A DNA stretch of 64,000 nt, taken from CAIWHR01 sp963717695 (GTDB lineage: Bacteria > Pseudomonadota > Gammaproteobacteria > Burkholderiales > Casimicrobiaceae). Where the stretch lies: positions 1,178,001 through 1,242,000 of the forward strand of contig CAVQWR010000003.1 in the NCBI GenBank assembly GCA_963717695.1, given 5' to 3'. The notes under the pieces were generated by a model. It ran no database searches, was not told where the DNA came from, and was given only the letters and a program-made list of their open reading frames with translations. The first letter of the stretch is position 1; every line of letters starts with the position of its first letter. Positions 19,586 through 28,422 of the stretch are shown one piece after another. A program made the translations under genes and the position numbers.

Positions 19586-20512
19586 TTGATTTCGCAAGCC
19601 TTGCCTGTCGTTGTGCCGCATTCCGTCATGGCGCCGGTGCTGACCCCGTTCGACGCGACGCTGCGCGCCGACGCGGCCGGTTTCGTTCGCCTGTGCCGCT
19701 GGCTTGTCGAGACGGGGGTGGGACTCGCCGTGTTCGGCACGACGTCGGAGGCGAATTCACTGTCGACCGCGGAGAAGATCGAGCTGCTCGATGCGCTCGT
19801 GTCGTCCGGCGTGCCTGCGCATTCGATCGTGCCGGGCACGGGATGCTGCGCGTTCCCGGACACCGTGGAGCTCACGCGTCGCGCGATGGCACACGGCTGC
19901 GCCGGCGTGCTGATGCTGCCGCCGTTCTACTACAAGAACGTGAGCGACGACGGCCTCTTCGCGAGCTACGCCGAGGTGATCGAGCGCGTCGGCGACGCGC
20001 GGCTGCGCATCTACCTGTACCACATCCCGCCGGTCGCGCAGGTGCCGCTCTCCCTCGCGCTGATCGAGCGGCTGCTCGAGCGCTATCCGCAGGCGATCGC
20101 CGGCATCAAGGACAGCGGCGGCGATTTCGCATTCACGCGCCAGCTGATCGAGCGGTTCGCCGCGCGCGGGTTCGCGGTCTACGCAGGGAGCGAAACCTTT
20201 CTGCTGCCGACGCTCGCCGCCGGCGGCGCGGGGTGCATTTCGGCGACCGCCAACGTCAATCCCGCGCCGATGCTGCGGCTCGCGCGCAACTGGCGCGCCG
20301 CCGATGCCGCGGCACAGCAGGCGGCGCTCGACGTCGTCCGGCAGGCGTTCCAGAAATTGCCGCTCGTGCCGGCGCTGAAGGCCGCGCTCGCGAAAGGCAC
20401 GGGGGACGATGGCTGGCGCAGAACCCGTCCGCCGCTGGTGCCGCTCGATGTCGCGCAGCGCGATGCGCTGTTCGCTTCGCTGCCGCGGGACTTCGCGCCG
20501 CCTTCGCCCTGA
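19586..20512 (+). CDS. DapA/NAL-family lyase
   Basis: A 308-residue class I aldolase-type protein of the dihydrodipicolinate synthase/N-acetylneuraminate lyase family: VMAPVLTPFDATLR, GTTSEANSLSTAEK, the Tyr of YLYHIPPVAQVP and the Schiff-base Lys of AGIKDSGGD, with ISATANVNP near the end. The GTTSE loop replaces the GTTGE of true DapA, and the gene is not in a lysine cluster. Another substrate is therefore likely, such as a sugar acid or 4-hydroxy-2-oxo acid. It is divergent from prfC. GGGAGATTCC precedes the start. Confidence 0.9.
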   Translation: MISQALPVVVPHSVMAPVLTPFDATLRADAAGFVRLCRWLVETGVGLAVFGTTSEANSLSTAEKIELLDALVSSGVPAHSIVPGTGCCAFPDTVELTRRAMAHGCAGVLMLPPFYYKNVSDDGLFASYAEVIERVGDARLRIYLYHIPPVAQVPLSLALIERLLERYPQAIAGIKDSGGDFAFTRQLIERFAARGFAVYAGSETFLLPTLAAGGAGCISATANVNPAPMLRLARNWRAADAAAQQAALDVVRQAFQKLPLVPALKAALAKGTGDDGWRRTRPPLVPLDVAQRDALFASLPRDFAPPSP

Positions 20513-20531
20513 CGCCGCGCGCCGCTGCACG

Positions 20532-21242
20532 CTACGACATCAGCGCGCCGAGGAGGCCGCCGATCGCGGCGGCGCCGATCGCGACGAGATCGCTCGTCCC
20601 TTCGGAGTCGCGCAGGCGCGCGGCGTCGAAGATCGCGTCGATCTGCGCGCCCGAAAGCGTCGCGCGCGTTGCGGCCGCATCGGCCGCACCGGTGAGCGCG
20701 GCCCCGGCCGACAGGTCCCGCAGCGCCCTGGCGACGCCGTCCGGATCGATCAGCGCGACCGCCGCGCCGCAATGCTGGCACGCATCGTCCTTGGCCAGGT
20801 CGATCGGCGCGCCGCATTGCGAGCAGGAGATCTGCTTCACCATGGCGCGCAGGCGCTCGAGCTCGGCGGGGGTCGGCGTGCGGATGAAGTTCTTCTGACG
20901 AAGGAACTGGTTGAACGTGATGAGCTGGCCGCGATCCTTCTCGCAGCGCCAATACGTGAACCGCGTCGTGCGCTGCAGGTCGTGCGTGTACGCGAGCGCG
21001 CTCTGGCAGCGCGGGCAGCTGAAATGCGGCGCGAGCGGCGTGCGCGCGGTCGTCGACGCCTTGCCGATCGCCTCGAAGAGCCCGAGGACGGCCTTCGGCG
21101 CGAGCTCGACGCTCGCCGTCCGGTCGAACCAGAAGAGGTTGCACGAGGCGCACGAATAGGTCTCGACGTCGCGCAGCGTCGGCTGCGCATCGAGCACCTG
21201 CACGTCCATCGACGTGCTGCAGTTGGGGCAGATGAGGCCCAT
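20532..21242 (-). CDS. Multi-zinc-ribbon protein
   Basis: A 236-residue soluble protein starting MGLICPNCSTSMDVQVLD. CxxC pairs are visible as CPNC, CASC, CPRC, CSQC and CQHC, forming a TFIIB-type N-terminal zinc-binding domain, a middle module with TYWRCEKDRGQLITF, and a C-terminal ribbon. The C-terminus ends in a hydrophobic Gly/Ala stretch (LVAIGAAAIGGLLGALM), perhaps a membrane anchor. Function is unknown. The 3' end is convergent with the DapA-family gene, 19 bp apart. Confidence 0.85.
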   Translation of the reverse strand: MGLICPNCSTSMDVQVLDAQPTLRDVETYSCASCNLFWFDRTASVELAPKAVLGLFEAIGKASTTARTPLAPHFSCPRCQSALAYTHDLQRTTRFTYWRCEKDRGQLITFNQFLRQKNFIRTPTPAELERLRAMVKQISCSQCGAPIDLAKDDACQHCGAAVALIDPDGVARALRDLSAGAALTGAADAAATRATLSGAQIDAIFDAARLRDSEGTSDLVAIGAAAIGGLLGALMS

Positions 21243-21289
21243 GCGTGTCCCGTGCGCGATTGGCGTCGTCGTAGCCGCGGCGACCGCGG

Positions 21290-21577
21290 TCAGGACTGGC
21301 GGGACTTGTCGGACTCGACCTGGGACGGCGTCGCGCGCGCGTGCGCCAGGTACTCGCGCACGTGCAGGACGTCCTGGCGACCCAGCGAATTGCCGTGGTG
21401 CGGCCGGTGGACGATCCCCTCGTAGCCGTTCAGCTTGACGCGAATTCGCGCGCCCGGCAGCGACTCCAAGGTTGCCCCCAGATGGTTGAGCAGCGATTCG
21501 ATCTCGCGCCAGTGGATGTTGCCGCTGACGGGGTCGTGGAAGATCGCGCGGAGCAGATTCTCGTGTTTGTGGCTCAT
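21290..21577 (-). CDS. HicA-like protein without a partner
   Basis: A 95-residue protein starting MSHKHENLLRAIFHDP and containing NIHWREIESLLNHLGA, RIRVKLNGYEGIVHRPHHGN and GRQDVLHVREYLAHA. This matches the larger HicA/YcfA-like group in betaproteobacteria that keeps the His of the fold. No HicB antitoxin gene follows; the next gene on this strand is the zinc-ribbon protein 47 bp away. It is therefore either a solitary toxin relative or a domesticated RNA-binding protein. Confidence 0.75.
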   Translation of the reverse strand: MSHKHENLLRAIFHDPVSGNIHWREIESLLNHLGATLESLPGARIRVKLNGYEGIVHRPHHGNSLGRQDVLHVREYLAHARATPSQVESDKSRQS

Positions 21578-21777
21578 CGCAGGGCATCGGGCAAAGGGTC
21601 GCAAACCGGAGAATACGGGATCGCCGGCGGTTTCGCAGCGCGACGAAGGTCGTCCATCATATCGGAGTGAGCGCACACTCCATTTGACCACCCAAGGCTC
21701 ACTCTTGATTCCTTGGAGTATTCGAGTGGATTGGCCGAACGCCCGGGCGGAATCCGGGGAAGCTGGCCGTTGTTGAA

Positions 21778-21817
21778 TTGGAGCGGTAGCGCACCCATGT
21801 TATGCTGCACTGCAGCA
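21778..21817 (+). promoter_or_regulatory. Phasin promoter with PhaR-type operator
   Basis: TTGGAG (21778-21783), a 17-bp spacer and TATGCT (21801-21806) form a sigma-70-like promoter. The near-palindrome TGCTGCA-C-TGCAGCA (21803-21817) overlaps the -10 and contains CTGC-ACT-GCAG, the CTGC-N3-GCAG pattern described for the PHA repressor PhaR. A repressor bound there would block the phasin promoter. No phaR gene is in the window. Confidence 0.65.
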
Positions 21818-21838
21818 AAATTGAAAAGGAGCCATCCG

Positions 21839-22243
21839 ATGAAGGCACGACCTGAAGCAACGGCGGCTGGCATCGACGGAGCCCGCCCGACCGACACCCT
21901 GGCCTCCGCGGACGAGAATCCACGCAAGCCCTGGGACAACGTGCCCGGGAGAGCGCTCGCACCGGTCGACGCGCTGATGGCGCTCGCGGCGTTCAACGCC
22001 AACCAGGCGCTGACGGCCCAGATTGATCTCGCGCACTCGTTCGCGCGCGCGCTGCAGGGTCACGCGGATCTCACCGAAGCGGGTGCGCGTGTCCTTGCGC
22101 CGGGCCCGATGCGCAATGTCGTAGCCGGCGCCGCAAGTCTCGAGGCCCAATATGCGCGCCAGGTCGCGCAGGCCGCGCAGGCGATGGGACGACGGTTCGG
22201 CCACCTCGCGTTCGCGTTTCCCGCCGCCACGCCATTTCGCTGA
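21839..22243 (+). CDS. Phasin-like PHA granule protein
   Basis: A 134-residue protein, ATG 21839 behind AAAAGGAG. The central and C-terminal part is an amphipathic Ala-rich helical region (VDALMALAAFNANQALTAQIDLAHSFA and SLEAQYARQVAQAAQAMG), typical of phasins that coat PHA granules. The N-terminal 40 residues are polar. The PhaR-type operator upstream supports the call independently. It is shorter than most PhaP (about 180) and ends in FAFPAATPFR. Confidence 0.72.
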   Translation: MKARPEATAAGIDGARPTDTLASADENPRKPWDNVPGRALAPVDALMALAAFNANQALTAQIDLAHSFARALQGHADLTEAGARVLAPGPMRNVVAGAASLEAQYARQVAQAAQAMGRRFGHLAFAFPAATPFR

Positions 22244-22401
22244 TCGTCACCTGACATCACGGCGCGAGCAGTTTGCGCCGCGGATCCGGTATCGCGGACA
22301 GACTCCGCCGCCTTCCGAGCATGACGAAGCTCCGCCGCACCGGGACGTTACAGCGCCGGGATTCCGCGGTACGATCCGATACGAAAGGAGATGCCCGGGG
22401 C

Positions 22402-22983
22402 ATGGATCCGCTCGTTCTCACCGTCGACATGGCCGGACTTCCGCAGGCGTGGGTCGCGCTGGAGGAAGCCATCACCTATCACGCGAAGCAGCTGGTCGCG
22501 TGGTCGCTCGGCCATGAAGTCCGCGAATTCCGCGGCGGGTGGCAGAGGAACGGCGAACGCTCGCGGATCGCGACCAAGTCGATCCTGGCGATCAAGGGCA
22601 GCGCCGGCGGTCATCACGTCCATGTCCCCGGCCTCACCAACGCGCTGCTGTTCGCGCGCGACCGGCACCTCTGCGCGTACTGCGGCAACGCCTACATGAG
22701 CCGCGACCTGTCCCGCGATCACGTGGTGCCGGTGTCGCGCGGCGGCCGCGATCAGTGGACCAATGCCGTCACCGCCTGCAAGAAGTGCAACATCCGCAAG
22801 GCGAACCGCACGCCGGAGCAGGCCGACATGCCGCTGCTCTACGTCCCGTATGTGCCAAACCGGCACGAGCAGTTCATCCTGCGCAACCGCCGCATCCTCG
22901 CCGACCAGATGGAGTACCTGCTGGCCGGCGTGCCCCGCACGAGCCGGCTCTATCCTCTTGCGGAGCTCGCGCCCGCCGCCTGA
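22402..22983 (+). CDS. HNH endonuclease family protein
   Basis: A 193-residue protein with a central HNH domain: RHLCAYCGNAYMSRDLSRDH (first CxxC and the His of the motif), VPVSRGGRDQWTNAVTAC and CKKCNIRKANRTPEQ (second CxxC). The N-terminal region LVLTVDMAGLPQAWVALEEA and the C-terminal MEYLLAGVPRTSRLYPL are conserved in a stand-alone cellular family common in proteobacteria. The target is unknown and no methylase is adjacent, so a restriction role is unlikely. AGGAG lies about 11 bases before ATG 22402. Confidence 0.88.
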   Translation: MDPLVLTVDMAGLPQAWVALEEAITYHAKQLVAWSLGHEVREFRGGWQRNGERSRIATKSILAIKGSAGGHHVHVPGLTNALLFARDRHLCAYCGNAYMSRDLSRDHVVPVSRGGRDQWTNAVTACKKCNIRKANRTPEQADMPLLYVPYVPNRHEQFILRNRRILADQMEYLLAGVPRTSRLYPLAELAPAA

Positions 22984-23011
22984 AGCGACGCTGGTGCTCG
23001 CCGCCGCGCGA

Positions 23012-23497
23012 TCAGATCACGCGGAAGCAGGACTTGCAGACGTGCGCGTTGGTGCTAAGACGCGCCGAGCAGAACGGGCAGCGCTTGGTCGACGCTCCCT
23101 TGAGGCGCCAGACCCAGCCGACGGCTGCCAGCACCACGAAGCCCGCGATGCCGCTGATCGCCATCCCGTTGAGGATGAATGCGTAGTGGTCCGGCGCCGC
23201 GAAGGCGGGGGAGGGCTCTGCCGGCTGGGAAGCAGGCTTCTGCGTCGGCACCGGCACCGTCTGGAGTGCGTCCTCGGGGCGCGCCGCCGCGTACCGCGGC
23301 GCGGGCGCCGCGGCGGCCGTCCGCTCGCGTCCGTACATCGGCACCCGGCCGGGCGCGTACTGGTTCGCGCACTGCGCGACGGCGACGTTGTCGCGCAGCG
23401 TCAGGCAATTCTCCGGTCCCGCGCCGACGCCGGGTGCCGCTAGCGCGAGCAGCGGAACGGCAAGAGACCAGCGCAGTGCGGCTTGGGCGATCGTCAT
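23012..23497 (-). CDS. Exported/membrane protein with C-terminal zinc ribbon
   Basis: A 161-residue protein: signal-peptide-like start MTIAQAALRWSLAVPLLALA, a segment ENCLTLRDNVAVAQCANQYAPG with two Cys, a Pro/Ala-rich linker, one transmembrane helix (YAFILNGMAISGIAGFVVLAAVGWVW) and a C-terminal CPFC..CKSC zinc ribbon. The topology places the ribbon in the cytoplasm. No family is recognised. It is convergent with the HNH gene. Confidence 0.7.
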   Translation of the reverse strand: MTIAQAALRWSLAVPLLALAAPGVGAGPENCLTLRDNVAVAQCANQYAPGRVPMYGRERTAAAAPAPRYAAARPEDALQTVPVPTQKPASQPAEPSPAFAAPDHYAFILNGMAISGIAGFVVLAAVGWVWRLKGASTKRCPFCSARLSTNAHVCKSCFRVI

Positions 23498-23851
23498 CTC
23501 GAGTCTTCTCGTCAGCGTGATGTCGGAAATCGACCCGGCACGACGCGCCGGCAGCCGGCTCACATCGCACCGTATGTCACGGTAAGCAAGACCCGTTCCG
23601 GCACGCGGCGCTCTATGGCGGCCGAGCGAAGCCCGCAATCGAGGTGCCGATGCGCGGCAGCGCATGGTCGCAGAGCGTCGTCCGGTGCGCGTTTCCACCA
23701 GATCGATGGAAATCGCGATGTGCGGCGCAACAATCCGTGCGGTGCCGATCTCGCGGAGCGGGCCCGGGTGTAGATTCGACCGTTGGCAGGCGGCGCGACC
23801 GCGGCAGCGATCGCAAGCCCAACGGCCATCGGGGATGACCTCGAGTGTACG

Positions 23852-24541
23852 ATGCGGCGCAGTTCTCCATTTTCCGAATACCCTGCGATGCTTTCCTCCC
23901 TCGCACAGCCGGCCGACGAGGCGTTTCGCATATCGCGCGTTCGTGCGTGCGCTCGCCGCCGCCATGTCGCCGGCACGACGGCGACCCTGTTCGTTGCCTG
24001 CAGCCTCCTTGCATCGACCCCCGCCGAAGCGACGCCGTACGAGATCGACACGGCGCACACCTCCATATATTTCGCCGTCGCGCATCGGGACGTTTCCTTC
24101 GTCCGCGGCCGGTTCCAGAAAATCGCCGCACGGGTCGACTACGATCCGGACGCGAAAACCGGCAGCATCGTCGTCGACGTCGATCCGGCGTCGGTCGACA
24201 CCGGCAACGGAACGCTCGACGGCGTGCTGCGCTCCGCGCAGTTCCTGGAAGTCGAAACCTATCCGGGCGTGCGCTTCGTGAGCCAGCGCCTCGTGTTCGA
24301 CGGCGACACGCTGGCGACGGTCGAGGGCACGCTGTTTCTGCACGGCGTGCAGCGACCGGCGACGCTGACCGCCGACCGCTTCGTCTGTCGCGACCTCGCG
24401 TTCGGCCTCGCGCGGCAGCATGTCTGCGGCGGCGCGTTCCACGCGACGCTGAAGCGGTCCGATTTCGGGATGACGCGCTATGCGGCCGACGTCGGCGACG
24501 ACGTCCGGCTCGAGATCAACGTCGAGGGCGTGCGCAAGTGA
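23852..24541 (+). CDS. YceI-family periplasmic protein
   Basis: A secreted lipocalin-like protein of about 229 residues. After a hydrophobic export segment (TTATLFVACSLLASTPAEA) come the YceI landmarks YEIDTAHTSIYFAVAH, GRFQKIAARVDYDPDAKTG, VDVDPASVDTGN and SAQFLEVETYPGVRF. YceI proteins bind isoprenoid-type lipids. The start is uncertain: ATG 23852 or ATG 23888 both precede the export segment and neither has a strong RBS. The permease gene begins 31 bp after its stop. Confidence 0.88.
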   Translation: MRRSSPFSEYPAMLSSLAQPADEAFRISRVRACARRRHVAGTTATLFVACSLLASTPAEATPYEIDTAHTSIYFAVAHRDVSFVRGRFQKIAARVDYDPDAKTGSIVVDVDPASVDTGNGTLDGVLRSAQFLEVETYPGVRFVSQRLVFDGDTLATVEGTLFLHGVQRPATLTADRFVCRDLAFGLARQHVCGGAFHATLKRSDFGMTRYAADVGDDVRLEINVEGVRK

Positions 24542-24572
24542 AAGGTGCGGGGCGGACGCCGGCGGCCCCCGC

Positions 24573-26351
24573 ATGAATTCGTCCGCGCCGGCATTCCGCT
24601 ATCGCTGGTACGCGCGCGGCGACGTCAACGGGTTCTTCGCGCTGGCGGTCGACAACATGGCACTGCTCGTCGCGATGGCAGGCATCCTCGTCGGCGTGTT
24701 CCACATGCCGGCCGACGTGGTCCTCGGCCGCATGGTGCCAGGCACCGCCTTCGGAGTCCTCGTCGGCGACCTCCTGTACACGTGGCTCGCGTTCCGCCTC
24801 GCGCGGCGCGAGCAGCGTCAGGACGTCTGCGCGATGCCGCTCGGGATCGACACGCCGTCGCTGTTCGCGCTGTCCTTCGGCGTCGTCGGGCCCGCGTTCG
24901 TGGTGACGGGGGACGCGCACCGCGCCTGGACAATCGGCATGGCGGTGATGGTCATCATGGGGGTCGCCAAGCTCGTGGCGGCGTTCTTCGGCGACGCGTT
25001 GCGGCGCGCGCTGCCGCGCGCGGCGCTGCTGGGCGCGCTGTCCGCGGTTGCGGTCGGTCTCATCATGTTCTTTCCGTTCGTCAAGATTCTCGCGGAGCCG
25101 ATCGGCGGCATGGTCGCGCTGGGCGTGATCCTCATTACGCTGGTCGGCAGGGTGAAGCTGCCCTTGCGGCTTCCGGCGGTGGTCGTCTCCGTGCTGGCGG
25201 GGCTCGCCGCATATGCGGTCGCGCGCGAGCTCGGCTACGTGCCGCCGCCGCTGCAGGAAGGCGTGCGCGCGGGCACACTGTCGCTTCCCTGGCCGACGCT
25301 CGGCTTCATGGACGGACTCGCCGCCGCCTGGCAGTACGTGCCGCTGGCGATACCGGTGGCCATCGCGACCGTGGTCGGCGGCATCGACAACACCGAATCG
25401 GCGGCCGTGGCGGGAGACGCGTATCGAACGCGCTCGATCCTGCTCGTCGAAGGGGTTGCGACGCTCGCCGCCGCGGTCTGCGGCGGCGTGATCCAGAACA
25501 CTCCGTACATCGGCCATCCCGCGTACAAGGCGATGGGGAGCCGCGCCGGCTACACGCTTGCGACGGGCCTTTTCATCGGCGTCGGCGCCGCGACGGGCAT
25601 CATCGGCGCGCTGATCGGCTGGCTGCCCGAATCCGTCGTGGTTCCGGTGCTGATCTTCGTCGGCCTGGAAATGGCCGGTCAGGCGATGGCGACCACGCCC
25701 CCGCGGCACGTGAAGGCGCTGGCGCTGGCGCTGATTCCGGTGATGGCGAACCTCGTCAACATCGAGCAGGGGAGCCTCCTCGCCGCGGCGCGGATCGATG
25801 TCGCGACGCTGCCCGGGGCCGCGCAGCGTGGACTGACGGTGCTTGCGATGCTCGGCAACGGCTTCATCGTGACCGCGATGCTCTGGTCGGCGTGGCTCAT
25901 CTTCGTCATCGACCACCGGCTCCGCGTGGCGGCCGGAGTTGCGCTCGCCGCGGGGGCGCTGACGCTCGTCGGGCTCGTGCACTCGCCGTTCCCCGACGCG
26001 CGCCTCTACCTGCCGTGGGAGGCGGGCGTGCCTTCGCCGGTGTTCGCACTGGCAATCGGCTACGCGCTGGTGGCGCTGCTGTGCGCGGCACTGGATCTCG
26101 TCGTCCGGGCGATTCGCGGCCGCGCCGGTGCGCGGCGAAGGCGAGCGCTAGCGCACGGGGCGGGAAGCCGCGGCGGTCGCGCCGACCAAGCTGTTCAGGA
26201 CTCGCAGAGCATCGACGCCTGGCCGCGCGCCACCAGCGTCGTGTTGACGTGCGACGTGCACTCGCAGGTCACCTTGCGCAGCTTCGGCTCGAGCTTTATC
26301 ACCTTGACGGTCGTGCGCACGACATCGCCGGGACGCACGGCGCCGCGATAA
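24573..26351 (+). CDS. Xanthine/uracil-type permease family transporter
   Basis: A polytopic inner-membrane protein with about 13 hydrophobic helices, starting MNSSAPAFRYRWYARGDVN. Helix landmarks are NGFFALAVDNMALLVAMAGIL, CAMPLGIDTPSLFAL, the signature GIDNTESAAVAGDAYRTRSIL and GGVIQNTPYIGHPAYKAMGSRA, which place it in a divergent branch of the NCS2/AzgA permeases. The substrate is unknown. The open frame runs to 26351, overlapping most of the convergent hydratase gene. A one-base shift near 26135 would end it at the TAG around 26151, the more natural end, so the last ~65 codons are doubtful. Confidence 0.85.
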   Translation: MNSSAPAFRYRWYARGDVNGFFALAVDNMALLVAMAGILVGVFHMPADVVLGRMVPGTAFGVLVGDLLYTWLAFRLARREQRQDVCAMPLGIDTPSLFALSFGVVGPAFVVTGDAHRAWTIGMAVMVIMGVAKLVAAFFGDALRRALPRAALLGALSAVAVGLIMFFPFVKILAEPIGGMVALGVILITLVGRVKLPLRLPAVVVSVLAGLAAYAVARELGYVPPPLQEGVRAGTLSLPWPTLGFMDGLAAAWQYVPLAIPVAIATVVGGIDNTESAAVAGDAYRTRSILLVEGVATLAAAVCGGVIQNTPYIGHPAYKAMGSRAGYTLATGLFIGVGAATGIIGALIGWLPESVVVPVLIFVGLEMAGQAMATTPPRHVKALALALIPVMANLVNIEQGSLLAAARIDVATLPGAAQRGLTVLAMLGNGFIVTAMLWSAWLIFVIDHRLRVAAGVALAAGALTLVGLVHSPFPDARLYLPWEAGVPSPVFALAIGYALVALLCAALDLVVRAIRGRAGARRRRALAHGAGSRGGRADQAVQDSQSIDAWPRATSVVLTCDVHSQVTLRSFGSSFITLTVVRTTSPGRTAPR

Positions 26352-26599
26352 CGCTGCGTGAATTCGCGTGCGACTGTCCCCGGCCCCGGAAGCTCGAGGC
26401 CGAGCACGGCGGAGACATACGCGGCGAGCAGCGTGCCGTGGGCGACGATTCCGCCGAACGACGACCGCTTCGCGAACTCGGGATCGACGTGCAGGGGGTT
26501 GACGTCGCCCGAGACCGCGGCGAACGCGAGAATCGTGTCGATGGTGACCTGATCGGTGCGCGACGCCGTCATGCCGAGAGAGATTTGGTCGTAGCGCAT
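26195..26599 (-). CDS. MaoC-type (R)-specific enoyl-CoA hydratase-like protein
   Basis: A 134-residue single hot-dog domain protein, exactly the length of PhaJ-type hydratases. The hydratase-2 motif is present: AAVSGDVNPLHVDPEFA with the catalytic Asp and His, followed by FGGIVAHGTLLAAYVSAVLG. Such enzymes turn trans-2-enoyl-CoA from beta-oxidation into (R)-3-hydroxyacyl-CoA, the substrate of PhaC (8009). The C-terminus ends ARGQASMLCES. It stands alone, so the PHA link is inferred from fold size and the presence of phaC and a phasin in the same window. Confidence 0.88.
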   Translation of the reverse strand: MRYDQISLGMTASRTDQVTIDTILAFAAVSGDVNPLHVDPEFAKRSSFGGIVAHGTLLAAYVSAVLGLELPGPGTVAREFTQRYRGAVRPGDVVRTTVKVIKLEPKLRKVTCECTSHVNTTLVARGQASMLCES

Positions 26600-26785
26600 C
26601 GGGTGGATTCCTCATGTCGGAGCAGCCAGCTGCGCTGACCACGCAGGTCCGCTCGGCAGCGCCGTTCGCGGCCGCAGGCTAGCAGGTCGCCGGCCGCGGA
26701 TCGGTGCGGTAGCGCACGCATGAGGGCGATAGTAAGCCAATTACGTCGCCACGGTGGCCAGCGCTCCCGCGCTGCGCGGCGGGCC

Positions 26786-26803
26786 GGCGCCGCCGGCGGC
26801 GCC
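26786..26803 (-). terminator. Perfect 18-bp palindrome after the dockerin-like gene
   Basis: GGCGCCGCCGGCGGCGCC is fully self-complementary and lies 18 bp beyond the stop of the secreted dockerin-like gene. It is probably a 3'-end or termination structure; there is no T tract. Confidence 0.45.
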
Positions 26804-26820
26804 TGCGCGAACGGCGAGGC

Positions 26821-28095
26821 CTACGGCGCCGGCAACGCGGTCGTGAGGTTCGCGTTGACGATGCCCTTGTCGGCGACGGACACTGCACCGCTCGCGTTGA
26901 CATCGAAGATGAAGTTCGCCGCGGTGACGGATTGCGCGAGCTGCGCATTCACGAAACCGAGGTCCGCGACCGACACCGCCCGAGACTGGTTCACGTCGCC
27001 CAGCAGGAAGCCAACGCGGACGGCGCCGTTTCCGCCAGTACCGCCGTCGGCCGACGCGACATTCGAGAGCGACACCGTCACGTATTGCTGATTCGCAACG
27101 CCGGTCAGGTCGACGATGACGTTGTTGCCGCTGAAGGTGGGTGCCGACGCCGTGGCCGTCCCCTCGGTCACGGTCACCGTGGCGCCCTGGATCGGCTTGT
27201 CGAAGGCGAACACCAGCGTCTGCGCGGGACCGATGCGCGGCTCGGTGCTCGGGGCCGTCGGGATGGCGGACAGCGGCAGGTCGAAGGTTCCCGCCGCGCC
27301 GTGGACCCTGCGCGAGACGACGCTTTGCAGCGCCGGAGATGCCGGCACAAGCGCAAAGGTGATGGCACCGGAATACGGTGTCCAGTTGGTGTCCTGTCGG
27401 AAGACTCCGACGCCCGCGGCGCCGCCATCCGCATAGTTGGCCGCGGTTTCAGTGTTCCAGTACGCCGTATCCGGAAGCGGATTGCTGCCCGTCGTGGGCG
27501 CCACCTGCGCAAGCCCGAAGTTGAGAGAGTCGTACGGACCCGGCGTGCCGATCGGCGCGTAACCCCACGTCTCGGTGTCATAGGCGACGCCGTAGATGAT
27601 CTGGTCGGGGACCGTCGTCCCGGTGAAATCGAACGTGATCGTGAATGCGTATCCGTTGTAGCAGTTCCCGTCGCTGGCGCGCCACGCCGTGCCGCCCGCG
27701 CAGGTCGGATCCGCCTCGGGCCGCCAGGGAATCGCGAACGTCTGCGTCTGCGTGGCGATCAGCGAACCCGGCGCGGGCACGGGCCCGCTGCTGTCGACGT
27801 GGTACAGGTTGAGCGTCACCGGGTGATTCCATGTCGGGGTCGACGCGCCATAGGTCGATGCAAGTGCCCAGTCGCTCATCACCAGAGTGACTGCTCCGAG
27901 TGCGCGGCCGGTGCCGCCGAATACGATCAGGTCGCCGAATTCCGCGGTCTGGTTCGCCTGGTAGCCGAGACTCGGCACGTTGGGAGGCAGCGGCGCGGGA
28001 GCGCTCTGGTAGATCGCGGCGCCCTGCGCCAATGCGTTGCATGCGGCCGCGCAAAGCATGGCCGAGGCGAAGAGACGGAACTTGCTGCTGGTCAT
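26821..28095 (-). CDS. Secreted protein with C-terminal dockerin-like module
   Basis: A 424-residue exported protein; the signal peptide is FRLFASAMLCAAACNALAQ, with AGAGGA before ATG 28095. The N-terminal ~250 residues form a beta-rich domain (LGYQANQTAEFGDLIVFGGTGR, then YNGYAFTITFDFTGT). A linker module follows (SRRVHGAAGTFDLPL, TEPRIGPAQTLVFAFDKPI, VDLTGVANQQYVTVSLSNV). Two dockerin-type calcium repeats end it: GDVNQSRAVSVADLGFVNAQ and FDVNASGAVSVADKGIVNAN. The linker plus dockerin half is paralogous to the C-terminus of the kelch protein at the right edge. No cohesin is seen, so it may be a calcium-stabilised C-terminal cap. Confidence 0.85.
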   Translation of the reverse strand: MTSSKFRLFASAMLCAAACNALAQGAAIYQSAPAPLPPNVPSLGYQANQTAEFGDLIVFGGTGRALGAVTLVMSDWALASTYGASTPTWNHPVTLNLYHVDSSGPVPAPGSLIATQTQTFAIPWRPEADPTCAGGTAWRASDGNCYNGYAFTITFDFTGTTVPDQIIYGVAYDTETWGYAPIGTPGPYDSLNFGLAQVAPTTGSNPLPDTAYWNTETAANYADGGAAGVGVFRQDTNWTPYSGAITFALVPASPALQSVVSRRVHGAAGTFDLPLSAIPTAPSTEPRIGPAQTLVFAFDKPIQGATVTVTEGTATASAPTFSGNNVIVDLTGVANQQYVTVSLSNVASADGGTGGNGAVRVGFLLGDVNQSRAVSVADLGFVNAQLAQSVTAANFIFDVNASGAVSVADKGIVNANLTTALPAP

Positions 28096-28422
28096 TGCGA
28101 AATCCTCTTTTTCACCCGGACGGTCGACGCCGGGATATTTCGATGAGACGTGGGGAGGCACACCGTGACTCCGATGCGGACTGCGCTGCCATCGGCATGC
28201 ACATCGGCGATGGCTGCAGTTTGTTGCCGCATTCGGCACCGGACTGGGGCACCGAACGGCAAGCGCCTGATGTCGATAGGGCGCGAGCGCGCGGAATGTA
28301 GCAGGATGCGTGCCCAGCCATGCACGGAACGCGTTCGGCATGCCGGCGCACCGAATCCTGCATTTGCCGGGCGAGCGCGAGGCACGCTACATTGCGGCCT
28401 TGATCATAGGGGAGAATGCAGC
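28096..28422. other. 327-bp divergent intergenic region
   Basis: Lies between the dockerin-like gene (leftward) and the flavoprotein gene (rightward). Both ribosome sites are clear, but no palindrome or FNR-type box was found by eye. Confidence 0.4.
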
